Shown: piece by piece, positions 28,628 through 36,417 of the stretch
Numbering within the stretch: position 1 is the stretch's first letter
Layout of the letters: each line of letters starts with the position of its first letter
DNA from: Phenylobacterium kunshanense
GTDB taxonomy: Bacteria; Pseudomonadota; Alphaproteobacteria; Caulobacterales; Caulobacteraceae
Reading direction: 5' to 3'
Length of the DNA stretch: 64,000 bases
NCBI RefSeq assembly: GCF_003254525.1
Contig: NZ_QFYS01000013.1
Span: 1 to 64,000, forward strand
Notes under the pieces: model-generated
What the model saw: only the letters and a program-made list of their open reading frames with translations
What the model was told of the DNA's origin: nothing
Database searches by the model: none
Position numbers and translations under genes: made by a program

Positions 28628-29863
28628 TCAAGCGGCCAGAACCTCATCGGTGGGACCGAAGAACTCGTAGCGGATGCGCGCCGCATCCACGCCTTCGGCG
28701 GCGAGCCCGGAGACCAGGGCCCGCAGGAACGGCTTGGGACCGCAGAGATAGAAGACCGCCTGTTCGAAGGGGGTGTTGGCCTTCAGCCAGTCGACGGTGA
28801 TGAACCCCTGTTCGTCGTAGTGCTCGCCGCGGACGCAGCCCGGCGTGGGCTCGGCGTAGAAGGCGGCGAGCTGGATGTCGGCGGTGCGGGCGGCGAGGTC
28901 GCGGACGCGTTCGGCCATGGCGTGGACCCGGCTGTTCTGGGTCCCGTGCACGAACCAGGTCGGCGGACGCTCGCCGGCGGCGGCCAGCGCCTCGAGCATG
29001 CTGACCAGCGGCGTCAGTCCAACCCCGCCGCTGAGCAGCACGACCGGGCTGCCGGCGGTGTCGAGGACGAATTCGCCGGCGGGCGGGGCCACCTGCAGGA
29101 CCGTGCCGACGCCCACCTCGTCATGGAACCAGTTCGACGCGATGCCGGCCGGCGCGTCGGGCCGGTCCGCGGGCGCGGGCTCGCGCTTGATGCTGATCCG
29201 GTAGCCCTCGTCGCTGGGCGCGCTGGAGATGGAGTAGTTGCGCTTCAGCAGGCCATGGCCGGGCAGGTCGAGCTTGAAGGTCAGGAACTGGCCCGGCTTG
29301 TGACGCAGCACTTTCCCGCCGTCGGTGGGGTGCAGGTAGAACGACTTGATGATCTCGCTTTCGCGCTCGACCCGCTCGACGGTGAAGTCGCGCCAGCCCA
29401 TCCAGCCGCCCGGAGCCGTCGCGACCTCGCGGTAGATCTGGGCCTCGCGGCCGATCAGGATCTCGGCGAGGAACCAGTAGGCCTCGCCCCAGGCGTTCAG
29501 CACGGCGTCGTTGGCCGCCTCGCCCAGGACGTCGCGGATCGCCTGCAGCAGGGCGGTGGCCACGTGCGGATAGTGCTCGGGCAGGATGTTGAGCCCTGCG
29601 TGCCGCTGGGCGATGCGCTCGACCGCCGAGGTGAGGGCGCCGAGATTGTCGATGTTCTGGGCGTAGGCGATGATCGCGCCGGCCAGCGCCCGCGGCTGGC
29701 CGCCCTCGGCGCCCTGGTGCGACTGGTTGAAGAGATCGCGGATCTCCTCGTTCTTGAACAGGTGTCCATACATGGTCTGGGTGATCGCCAGGCCGTTGGC
29801 CTGGAGGGCCGGAACGGTGGCCTTGACGGTAGCGATGGTCTCGGCGGAGAGCGGCGTAGGCAT
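28628..29863 (-). CDS. hmp: Flavohemoprotein (nitric oxide dioxygenase)
   Basis: A 411-residue NO-detoxifying enzyme that oxidises NO to nitrate with O2 and NAD(P)H. The globin domain (1-140) has the proximal-His region near ILPEHYPHV; the FAD domain follows with RNYSISSAP; the NAD domain has LLSGGVGLTPLVSMLEAL and ends FYLCGPKPFLRAL. The ATG at 29863 gives the usual N-terminus. It is divergent from nsrR, with a candidate NsrR operator between them and a strong terminator after it. It should be induced by nitric oxide. Confidence 0.96.
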   Translation of the reverse strand: MPTPLSAETIATVKATVPALQANGLAITQTMYGHLFKNEEIRDLFNQSHQGAEGGQPRALAGAIIAYAQNIDNLGALTSAVERIAQRHAGLNILPEHYPHVATALLQAIRDVLGEAANDAVLNAWGEAYWFLAEILIGREAQIYREVATAPGGWMGWRDFTVERVERESEIIKSFYLHPTDGGKVLRHKPGQFLTFKLDLPGHGLLKRNYSISSAPSDEGYRISIKREPAPADRPDAPAGIASNWFHDEVGVGTVLQVAPPAGEFVLDTAGSPVVLLSGGVGLTPLVSMLEALAAAGERPPTWFVHGTQNSRVHAMAERVRDLAARTADIQLAAFYAEPTPGCVRGEHYDEQGFITVDWLKANTPFEQAVFYLCGPKPFLRALVSGLAAEGVDAARIRYEFFGPTDEVLAA

Positions 29864-29914
29864 CTGTCGGTCTGTTCCCTCGTTGCGGACCCCGCCGCGC
29901 GGCGAGGGGCTTAA

Positions 29915-29935
29915 AGATGTACGGCGGATACCTCT
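29915..29935. promoter_or_regulatory. Candidate NsrR operator
   Basis: AGATG-N11-CCTCT has the same 21-base core length as the NsrR consensus AGATG-N11-CATCT, and the longer arms AGATGTA and TACCTCT match at six of seven positions. A further AGATGC half-site is at 29939-29944. It lies about 52 bases upstream of hmp and 82 upstream of nsrR, suited to controlling both. Confidence 0.6.
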
Positions 29936-30016
29936 ATTAGATGCTAACCCGGGCCAACTCCGTATCGGACCGGAGGTGACCCGGCCGGAGATGGTGCATA
30001 AGGGGCCCGGTTCTCC

Positions 30017-30424
30017 ATGAAGCTGACCCGCTACACAGACTTCGCCCTGCGGGTGCTGATGCACCTCGCCTCGACGCCGGACCGGCTGTGGTCGATCGCC
30101 GAGGTGGCCGCGGCCTATGGGATTTCGGAGAACCACCTGATGAAGGTGGTGCAGGACCTCGGCCGCCGGGGTTTCCTCACGACCGTGCGCGGACGGGGCG
30201 GCGGTATCCGGCTCGCCCGGCCGGCGGAGGCGATCTCGGTCGGCGAGGTGGTGCGCGCGACCGAGGACGACTGTCCGATGGTGGATTGCGGGAACTGCAT
30301 CCTGGCGGGCAGCTGCCGGCTGACCGGCGCGCTCGCCGAGGCCCGCGCTGCGTTCTTCGCCGTGCTGGACCGATATTCGGTCGCCGAGGTGGCGCGCCGC
30401 CCCGACCTCGTCGCGGCGATCTAG
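30017..30424 (+). CDS. nsrR: Rrf2-family nitric-oxide-sensing repressor NsrR
   Basis: A 135-residue Rrf2-family regulator. The winged helix has RYTDFALRVLMHLA and YGISENHLMKVVQDLGRRGFL. Three closely spaced Cys in DCGNCILAGSCRL are the expected ligands of the NO-sensitive iron-sulfur cluster. Its divergent pairing with hmp, the classic NsrR target, supports the name over IscR or RirA. Loss of the cluster on NO exposure would derepress hmp. Its last four bases overlap the convergent ribF stop region. Confidence 0.92.
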   Translation: MKLTRYTDFALRVLMHLASTPDRLWSIAEVAAAYGISENHLMKVVQDLGRRGFLTTVRGRGGGIRLARPAEAISVGEVVRATEDDCPMVDCGNCILAGSCRLTGALAEARAAFFAVLDRYSVAEVARRPDLVAAI

Positions 30425-31362
30425 ACGCTCAGGATCGCCTTCGCCCGTTCGGCGTCCTTCATCACCTGCTCGGTCATCAGCTCCAGGTTCCCGAACTTCT
30501 CCTCGGGCCGCAGGAAGGCGATCAGGTCGGTCTCGATGATCCGGTCGTAGATGTCCTCGTCGAAGTCGAACAGCCAGACCTCGAGCAGGGGCTTGGTGAC
30601 GCCGGTGACGGTGGGGTTGACCCCGATGTTGGCGACGCCGGCGAACTCGCGCCCGTCGGACAGGCGCGTGCGGGTGGCGTAGACGCCGAAGCGGGGCGTG
30701 ACGTAGTCCCCGAGGTCGACGTTGGCGGTGGGGAAGCCCAGCTTGCGGCCGAGCTGGCGGCCCCGCTGGACCGGGCCCTCGATGGCGAAGGGGCGGCCCA
30801 GGATCTCGGCGGCCAGGTCGGGGCGGCCGTCGCGCAGGGCGTCGCGCACGCCGGTCGAGGAGAACTTGTCGCCCGAGCCGTCGCCGACCGGCGCGGCCAC
30901 CGAGACGCCGAAGCCCAGTTCGCCGCCGTACTGGCGCATGGTGTCGGGGGTGCCGGACCGGCCCTTGCCGAAGGAGTTGTCGAACCCGACCGCCACGTGG
31001 CGCGCGCCCAGGCCCTGGTGCAGGACCTGCTCGGCGAACTCGCGATCGGTCATGTTGGCCAGTTCGGCGTCCAGCGGCAGGACGTAGAGGATGTCGACGT
31101 TCAGCTTCTCCAGCGCCCGGGCCTGCTGGTCGGTCTTCATCAGGCGGAAGGCCGGCTCGTCAGGCCGGAAATAGACGCGCGGGTGCGGGTCGAAGGTGAT
31201 CACGCCCAGCGGAGAGCCCAGGTCGGTCGCGGCGCGGTGCGCGAGTTCGATCACCTGCTGGTGGCCGCGGTGGACGCCGTCGAAATTGCCCATGGCGAGG
31301 GCCGCCCCACGATCGCCCTGGGGCAGGTCCTTCCAGCCGCGGATGACCCGGATACGCTTCAT
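30421..31362 (-). CDS. ribF: Bifunctional riboflavin kinase / FAD synthetase
   Basis: A 313-residue enzyme that makes FMN from riboflavin and ATP, then FAD. The N-terminal FAD synthetase domain has ALAMGNFDGVHRGHQQVI (the nucleotidyltransferase motif) and a second ATP-contact region; the C-terminal kinase domain has GRKLGFPTANVDL and GVANIGVNPTV. The ATG at 31362 overlaps the MaoC stop codon (ATGA). Its FAD supplies the several flavoenzymes in the window. Length and motifs are normal. Confidence 0.97.
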   Translation of the reverse strand: MKRIRVIRGWKDLPQGDRGAALAMGNFDGVHRGHQQVIELAHRAATDLGSPLGVITFDPHPRVYFRPDEPAFRLMKTDQQARALEKLNVDILYVLPLDAELANMTDREFAEQVLHQGLGARHVAVGFDNSFGKGRSGTPDTMRQYGGELGFGVSVAAPVGDGSGDKFSSTGVRDALRDGRPDLAAEILGRPFAIEGPVQRGRQLGRKLGFPTANVDLGDYVTPRFGVYATRTRLSDGREFAGVANIGVNPTVTGVTKPLLEVWLFDFDEDIYDRIIETDLIAFLRPEEKFGNLELMTEQVMKDAERAKAILSV

Positions 31363-31781
31363 TTCGGCCTTCTGGGGGCGATGATGAGGGCTTCGCCGTC
31401 GATCACCGTCTTGCCGTTCACTTCGCACACGGTGTCCAGGACCACATGCGCCTTGCCTTCGTCCAGCGACTTCACGGTCACGCGGGTGACGACGAGGTCG
31501 CCGATCTTCACCGGCCGGCGGAACCGCAGCGACTGCGACAGGTAGATCGCGCCGGCGCCTGGCAGCTTGCCGGCGATCAGCGCCGAAATGAACGACGCCG
31601 ACAGCATGCCGTGGGCGATGCGTTCGCCGAAGGGCGTGGTCTTGGCGTAGTCCTCGTCGAGGTGGACCGGATTGTGGTCGCCCGACACCTCGGCGAAGGC
31701 CTCGATGTCGGCGGCGCCGACCACGCGGCTGGTCTCGGCCATCTGGCCCACCGTCAGCTCGTCGAAATAGAATCCCTGCAC
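31359..31781 (-). CDS. MaoC-family dehydratase (R-specific enoyl-CoA hydratase-like)
   Basis: A 140-residue single hot-dog-fold hydratase. The hydratase-2 motif is seen as SGDHNPVHLDEDYA, with the catalytic Asp and His, followed by GERIAHGMLSASFISALI. Such PhaJ-like proteins hydrate trans-2-enoyl-CoA to the R-3-hydroxyacyl-CoA, linking beta-oxidation to polyhydroxyalkanoate or lipid synthesis. It is the promoter-proximal gene of a two-gene operon with ribF, overlapping it by four bases. The link to ribF is probably only positional. Confidence 0.92.
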   Translation of the reverse strand: MQGFYFDELTVGQMAETSRVVGAADIEAFAEVSGDHNPVHLDEDYAKTTPFGERIAHGMLSASFISALIAGKLPGAGAIYLSQSLRFRRPVKIGDLVVTRVTVKSLDEGKAHVVLDTVCEVNGKTVIDGEALIIAPRRPK

Positions 31782-31836
31782 CCGGCTCCCCTCCGGCAGA
31801 TTGGCGGCCTGGTCGAAGCCTGGCCTTGTCCGATGC

Positions 31837-32700
31837 CTACCAGACCAGATCGGCGATGGCCCAGTCTGCTTTCAGGCCTTCCTGCCGCATGAGGTCGGCG
31901 ACGATCACCTCGTTGAGGCCGTCGGGTCCCACGGTCTCGCCGCCATGGATGCCGTTGGCGACGAAGAGGACGTCGAGCCCGCGCGCGTTGGCGCCGCGCA
32001 CGTCGGTGGGCAGGCCGTCGCCGACGCACAGCACGCGGGACCGGTCGACGGCGCGGCCGAGGGCGGTCTCCGCCGCGGCCAGGGCCATGTCGTAGATCGG
32101 CTGGTAGGGCTTGCCCGCCATGACGGCCCGGCCGCCCAGGCTCTCGTAGAGCTGGGCCAGGGCGCCGCCGCAGTAGATCAGCTTGTCGCCCCGCTGGACC
32201 ACGATGTCCGGGTTGGCGCAGATCAGGTCGAGCTTTCGGTCGGCGCAGAGGATCAGGCGTTCGCGATAGTCGGCCGGCTCCTCGGTCTCGTCGTCGTAGG
32301 GGCCGGTGACGGAGACGAAGTCGGCCTCCGCGGGGCCCGCCTCCTGCAGGTCGATGCCGGCATAGAGCGGCCAGTCGCGGTCGGGGCCGACCTTCCACAC
32401 CTTGCCGGGCGCCCGTTCGCTCAGCAGCAGTCGGGTGGCGTCGCCGGAGGTGATGAGCTGGGTGTAGGCCTCGCGTGGGACGGCCAGGCTGTCGAGCTGT
32501 TCGACGATCGGCGGATGTGGCCGGGGCGCGTTGGAGATCAGGATCACCGGGCCCACCTCGGCCCGGAAGCGGGCCAGGGCGGCGCAGGCGGCGGGGAAGC
32601 TCTCCCGGCCGTTGTGGATGACGCCCCAGACGTCGCACAGCAGCACGTCGTAGCGGGGCGCGAGCTCTGCGAGCCCTGAGATCTTGGTCGGGGAGGTCAT
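31837..32700 (-). CDS. HAD-superfamily hydrolase, TIGR01459-type
   Basis: A 287-residue HAD phosphatase of the class IIA branch. The nucleophile motif is degenerate: LLCDVWGVIHNG reads D-V-W-G-V where many HADs have DxDGT/V. SNAPRP forms motif II, MAGKPYQPIYDMAL supplies the motif III Lys, and VGDGLPTDVRGANARG is motif IV. This pattern is that of TIGR01459, alphaproteobacterial proteins of unknown substrate. It lies between the MaoC gene (55 bases) and tipF (39 bases), all on the same strand. Confidence 0.88.
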   Translation of the reverse strand: MTSPTKISGLAELAPRYDVLLCDVWGVIHNGRESFPAACAALARFRAEVGPVILISNAPRPHPPIVEQLDSLAVPREAYTQLITSGDATRLLLSERAPGKVWKVGPDRDWPLYAGIDLQEAGPAEADFVSVTGPYDDETEEPADYRERLILCADRKLDLICANPDIVVQRGDKLIYCGGALAQLYESLGGRAVMAGKPYQPIYDMALAAAETALGRAVDRSRVLCVGDGLPTDVRGANARGLDVLFVANGIHGGETVGPDGLNEVIVADLMRQEGLKADWAIADLVW

Positions 32701-32739
32701 GGCGGGGCGGTATCGGCCGCCCGCGCCCGCGTCAATGCG

Positions 32740-34014
32740 TCAGCCGAAGGCGGCCCGGCGCTGGGGCATCTGGACCACGGTGGAGGCCGGCGGGGCGCCG
32801 GTCTCGGCCAGCACGGCCTCCTTGATCGCCCGGGGCTCGCCGAACAGGTGGCCCTGGCCGAACTGGATATCGAGGTCGAGGATGTCCACCACCTGGCGTT
32901 CGTTCTCGACCTTCTCGGCGATCAGGTCGACGCCGTAGCGGCGCATCAGCAGGGCGAAGTCCTCGGCGGCGAGGTCGGGCATCGAACGCAGGACCAGGCG
33001 GTCCTCGACCTCGGTGAGCTCGTCCAGAAGCGTCTGGGCGCCGATCTTCACGAACTTCACGTCGGCGCGGGACAGGTCCTGCAGGTCGAGGTCGAGGTTG
33101 GTCACCTTGTCCAGGCTGAAGCGGAAGCCGAGGTCGGCCAGCCGGGCCATGTTGCGGGCCGCGACGCCGTTGCGGGCCTCGAAAGCGGCCTGGCCCACCT
33201 CGAAGATCAGCGCCGGGGCGAGATCGCGGTTGGCGCGCAGCAGGTCGAGGAACTGCGGGAAGAACTCGTCGTCCGACAGGCTGGCCATCGAGATGTTGCA
33301 GAAGATGCCGACGCGGCGGTCCTGGCGGGCCAGCCGGCGGACGATCTGCACGCAGCGGAACAGCAGCAGATTGTCGATGGCGGTGACCAGGCCGTTCGGC
33401 TCGGCCACGGCCAGGTACTCGGCCGGCATGATCACCTGGCCGGTGGCGTCGCGGAGGCGCGAATAGCTTTCGTAGAAGACGGTCTTGCGCTGGGGCAGGG
33501 CCATGACCGGCTGCAGGTAGAGGTCGACCCGGCCCTGGGTCAGGGCCTCGCGCACCACCTCCATCAGGCTCTGTGGCCGGCGACCCTCGTGGCCGCGGAC
33601 GTCATGGCCGCCGCGGGCGGCGAGGTAGGGGGCGACCTGGGGCTGTTCGTCGAACCGGCGGGTCAGCTTGTGGACCAGCTTCTCCAGCAGGTGGACCTCG
33701 TCGGTCAGCTCGGCCGAGCGCGAGACGTCGGCTTCGACGATCTTGGCCACCTGGACCACCCGGCCGTCGATGCGTTCGACCTGGTCCAGCAGGATGCGGT
33801 GGGCGTCGCGCACGGCCTCGACCTCGCCGCGCAGCTCGCGCATCTCCAGCATCCGCATGATCATGCCGTGGGAGGCCAAGCAGAGGCCCAGCCCGCCCAG
33901 GAACGCCGACACGGCGACGCCGCCGCCGAAGCCGTTACGCCACAGGCTCAGCGCTGCGATCAGCGAAAGGCACAGGTAGGTCGCACAGAGGAGCGCGAGG
34001 GTAAGCCGCCGCAT
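32740..34014 (-). CDS. tipF: TipF-like EAL-domain protein with degenerate active site
   Basis: A 424-residue protein: two N-terminal membrane helices (about 5-28 and 33-55), a short coiled coil (about 60-110), then an EAL domain (about 165-410). Key EAL positions are altered: ESYSRL for ExL, and LDKVTN for the DDFGTG metal-binding motif, while FCNIS, FVKIG and the C-terminal FGQGHLFGEP remain. It is therefore probably a c-di-GMP receptor, not a phosphodiesterase. Architecture and neighbourhood match Caulobacter TipF, a flagellar placement factor. Two CtrA-type half-sites lie upstream. Confidence 0.82.
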   Translation of the reverse strand: MRRLTLALLCATYLCLSLIAALSLWRNGFGGGVAVSAFLGGLGLCLASHGMIMRMLEMRELRGEVEAVRDAHRILLDQVERIDGRVVQVAKIVEADVSRSAELTDEVHLLEKLVHKLTRRFDEQPQVAPYLAARGGHDVRGHEGRRPQSLMEVVREALTQGRVDLYLQPVMALPQRKTVFYESYSRLRDATGQVIMPAEYLAVAEPNGLVTAIDNLLLFRCVQIVRRLARQDRRVGIFCNISMASLSDDEFFPQFLDLLRANRDLAPALIFEVGQAAFEARNGVAARNMARLADLGFRFSLDKVTNLDLDLQDLSRADVKFVKIGAQTLLDELTEVEDRLVLRSMPDLAAEDFALLMRRYGVDLIAEKVENERQVVDILDLDIQFGQGHLFGEPRAIKEAVLAETGAPPASTVVQMPQRRAAFG

Positions 34015-34071
34015 GGATCCCGTTCCGAATCACCCCGAGTATCCACGCGGACCTCGGGGCCGTCGAATTCA

Positions 34072-34103
34072 TTAACCATGCGGCCGATTGGGGTTTGGTT
34101 AAC
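34072..34103 (-). promoter_or_regulatory. Pair of CtrA-like half-sites upstream of tipF
   Basis: TTAACCAT (34072-34079, plus strand) and GTTAACCAA (34095-34103, minus strand) face each other 58-90 bases upstream of tipF. TTAACCAT is the well-known CtrA half-site; the full TTAA-N7-TTAA spacing is not kept. Cell-cycle control of tipF would fit, but this is only a motif match. Confidence 0.35.
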
Positions 34104-34115
34104 GCCGAATCGGGA

Positions 34116-34159
34116 GCAGCGCCCGCGGCCGACGGGGAGGAGCCGGCAGCGGGCGCTGC
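34116..34159. repeat. 11-bp inverted repeat (possible factor-assisted terminator)
   Basis: GCAGCGCCCGC and GCGGGCGCTGC are perfect inverted copies 22 bases apart. The element lies 10 bases after the stop codon of the minus-strand VOC gene and upstream of the tipF promoter region. It has no T-run, so it may only shield the 3' end of the VOC transcript. Confidence 0.45.
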
Positions 34160-34169
34160 AGTCGTCGCC

Positions 34170-34589
34170 TCAGGCGCCGGGCTGGTTCATCGACCACTGG
34201 ACGCCGAACGGGTCGGCGAGCTGGGCGTAGATGTCGCCCCAGAACATCCTCTGCGGCGGCGTCACGGGGGTGCAGCCGGCGTCGATCGCCCGCTTCCACC
34301 AGGCCTCGATGTCGTCCACCTGGATGTTCAGGCTGAAGGCCTGGGGCTTCTCGTAGGCGTGGCCGTGCTCCGGGTAGAAGTCGGCGAGCATGACCGAACT
34401 GCCGTTGACGTAGAGGTGGACGTGCATCGTCCGCCCCTTCTCGTCTGGCGGATAGGCCGCGACCGTCTCGCCGCCGAAGGCCTTGGCGTAGAACGCGGCC
34501 GCCTTCATGGCGCCGTCGATCGAGAGGTAGGGAACGACCCCGCCTTTCACGGCGACATTGGGCATTTCCGCTGCGAGCGCTTCCGACAT
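34170..34589 (-). CDS. VOC-family (PhnB-like) protein
   Basis: A 139-residue vicinal-oxygen-chelate protein with two beta-alpha-beta repeats: VVPYLSIDGAMKAAAFYAKAFGGETV near the start and WGDIYAQLADPFGVQWSMNQ at the end. PhnB-like and 'bleomycin resistance-like' VOC proteins of this length often accompany YCII proteins and ECF sigma factors. No metal-ligand set is certain. It lies 80 bases downstream of the sigma factor gene on the same strand and may be part of its regulon. Confidence 0.85.
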   Translation of the reverse strand: MSEALAAEMPNVAVKGGVVPYLSIDGAMKAAAFYAKAFGGETVAAYPPDEKGRTMHVHLYVNGSSVMLADFYPEHGHAYEKPQAFSLNIQVDDIEAWWKRAIDAGCTPVTPPQRMFWGDIYAQLADPFGVQWSMNQPGA

Positions 34590-34669
34590 GGCGATCTCCT
34601 GAATGGCTTGCTGGCCTGAGGACGACCGGAGCGCCGCAATTCCGACAGGCGCCACGAAAAATCCTCGGC

Positions 34670-35923
34670 TCAGACCGGGCCGCGGGCGTGTTCGGACTGC
34701 AGGCGATCCAGATGCTGGCGGATGTGGGCGGCCTCTGCTGGGGTGTTGGCAAGGGCGATCGCCTTGTCGAAGGCGGTGCGGGCGGCCTCCGATCGGCCCA
34801 GTTCCAGGTTCAGCGCGCCCACCAGCCCATGGAAATGGAAATAGCCGGCCAGGCGCTCGGCGAGCGGAGCCACCATCTCCAGGGCGGCCTGCGCCCCAGC
34901 CGTCTTGCTGACCGCGACCGCCCGGTTGAGCGTCACCACCGGCGACGGGGTCAGCCGCTCGAGCGTCGCATACAGCCGGTCGATCTGAAGCCAATCGGTC
35001 TCCGCCGGCGTGGCCGCTCTGGCATGGAGAGCGGCGATGGCGGCCTGGACCTGGTAGGCGCCCGGACGGCGATGGCGCATGGCCTTGTCGATCAGGGCGA
35101 GCCCCTCGGCGATCATCTCGCGGTCCCAGAGGCGACGATCCTGGTCGTCGAGCAGGACGACCTCGCCCTCGGCGTCGAAACGGGCCGGGGTGCGGGCGTG
35201 CTGGACCAGCATGAGGGCGAGGAGGCCCATGACTTCGGGCTCGGTCTGGTAAAGGCGCAGCAGCAGGCGCGTCAGGCGGATCGCCTCGGCGCACAGCTCG
35301 GCCCGATCCGGGTTGTCGGCGGCCGAATACCCCTCGTTGAAGACCAGGTAGAGCATGGCCATGACGGCGGCGAGCCGCTCGGCCCGCTCCGCCGGACCCG
35401 GAGTCTCGAATTCGGCGTCACCGGCGGCGACCAGTCGTTTGGCCCGGGTGATCCGCTGCTCCATCGCCGCTTCCGAGACGAGGAAGGCCCGCGCGATCTG
35501 CCTGACCGACAGGCCCGAGACGATGCGCAGGGCGAGGGCGATCTGCTGCGTCGGAGGCAGGTCGGGGTGGCAGCAGATGAACAGCAGGCGAAGGACGTCG
35601 TCGCGGTAGTCCCTCGCGTCGATCCGGTCCGCGACGCGCGTCTCGGCGTCATCCAGGTCGGAAAGGACCTCCTCGGGCGGGAGCTCGGTCTGGCGCGACC
35701 GCTTGCGGACGCCGTCGAGCGCAGCGTTCCGGCCGACCATGATCAGCCAGGCGGCGGGATCGCGCGGCGGGCCGTTCTTCGGCCAGTTGTTGAGCGCCCT
35801 CAGGCAGGCGTCCTGGAACGCCTCCTCCGCCGTGTCTAGGTCGCGGAAGTACCGTAGCAGCGCGCCCACGGCCTGGGGGCGCGCGGCCGTGATCGCCGCG
35901 TTGATCCAGGCCGGGTCGGTCAT
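34670..35923 (-). CDS. ECF42-type RNA polymerase sigma factor with C-terminal extension
   Basis: A 417-residue sigma factor. Region 2 (EEAFQDACLRALNNWP) and region 4 (LRIVSGLSVRQIARAFLVSEAAMEQRI) occupy the first ~170 residues. The remaining ~240 residues are helical, repeat-like, and include the conserved LYLVFNEGYSA segment. This long extension and an upstream YCII/DGPF gene define the ECF42 group, which has no anti-sigma factor; the extension probably controls activity. The stop of the YCII gene is one base from this start, so they are translated together. Confidence 0.93.
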   Translation of the reverse strand: MTDPAWINAAITAARPQAVGALLRYFRDLDTAEEAFQDACLRALNNWPKNGPPRDPAAWLIMVGRNAALDGVRKRSRQTELPPEEVLSDLDDAETRVADRIDARDYRDDVLRLLFICCHPDLPPTQQIALALRIVSGLSVRQIARAFLVSEAAMEQRITRAKRLVAAGDAEFETPGPAERAERLAAVMAMLYLVFNEGYSAADNPDRAELCAEAIRLTRLLLRLYQTEPEVMGLLALMLVQHARTPARFDAEGEVVLLDDQDRRLWDREMIAEGLALIDKAMRHRRPGAYQVQAAIAALHARAATPAETDWLQIDRLYATLERLTPSPVVTLNRAVAVSKTAGAQAALEMVAPLAERLAGYFHFHGLVGALNLELGRSEAARTAFDKAIALANTPAEAAHIRQHLDRLQSEHARGPV

Positions 35924-35924
35924 C

Positions 35925-36323
35925 TCAGGACACCTCGGCGGGCACCGCCCCCGGGGTGAACGCGCCCCCGCCGGGATTGTAGACCGCCAGCGGTCGGATC
36001 TCGTATGCGCCGCCCGGATTGGCCTCGCCCAGGTCGCGGGCGATCTGGAGCGCTTCCTCCAGGTGGGTGACGTCCAGGATGTAGAATCCGAGGAGCTGTT
36101 CCTTCGTCTCGGCGAACGGGCCGTCGATCACCAGGGGCGGATCGCTCTTGCGGAACGTGGTGGCCGCCGTCGTGGGCAGGAGCCGAAGCGACGGCCCCAT
36201 CTTTCCGGTGCGTTCCAGGCGCTCGCGCACCACGGCGAGCCGGGCCATGACCTCGTCGTCCTGCTTCTTGTCCCAGTTCCAGACGACGTCCTCGTCATTG
36301 TAGCAGAGCAGGGCGTAAAGCAT
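35925..36323 (-). CDS. YCII-related (DGPF-domain) protein
   Basis: A 132-residue small alpha/beta protein of the YCII superfamily: MLYALLCYNDEDV at the start, the DGPF motif as VIDGPFAETKEQLLGFYIL, and ALQIARDLGEANPGGAYEIRPL at the end. In ECF42 loci such proteins are the main targets of the sigma factor. The ATG at 36323 follows GAGGAGG. It is the first gene of the YCII-sigma-VOC set. Confidence 0.9.
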   Translation of the reverse strand: MLYALLCYNDEDVVWNWDKKQDDEVMARLAVVRERLERTGKMGPSLRLLPTTAATTFRKSDPPLVIDGPFAETKEQLLGFYILDVTHLEEALQIARDLGEANPGGAYEIRPLAVYNPGGGAFTPGAVPAEVS

Positions 36324-36349
36324 GGGGAGGCCTCCTCGTTCGATCCCAG

Positions 36350-36376
36350 GACGGACGAGGATGCCAGAGGCCGACA
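36350..36376 (-). promoter_or_regulatory. Putative ECF-type promoter of the YCII-sigma operon
   Basis: On the minus strand TGTCGG (36371-36376) is followed 17 bases later by CGTC (36350-36353), a second CGTC lying between them. This resembles the TGTCGA/CGTC-like boxes of ECF sigma factors and lies about 27 bases upstream of the YCII start. Autoregulation by the encoded sigma factor is inferred. Confidence 0.35.
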
Positions 36377-36417
36377 CCCGGTGCGAAGTTTCTGGGACGA
36401 GCGGCCGTTCCGCCGGC

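Noticed and set aside
25996..28800. A 934-codon plus-strand reading frame across ileS
   Set aside because: It is antisense to an intact isoleucyl-tRNA synthetase with HIGH and KMSKS. The product is low-complexity and without family signature.
31837..32700. Degenerate HAD motif I as a sign of a pseudogene
   Set aside because: The DVWGV variant is the family norm for TIGR01459-type HAD proteins, and all other motifs are intact.
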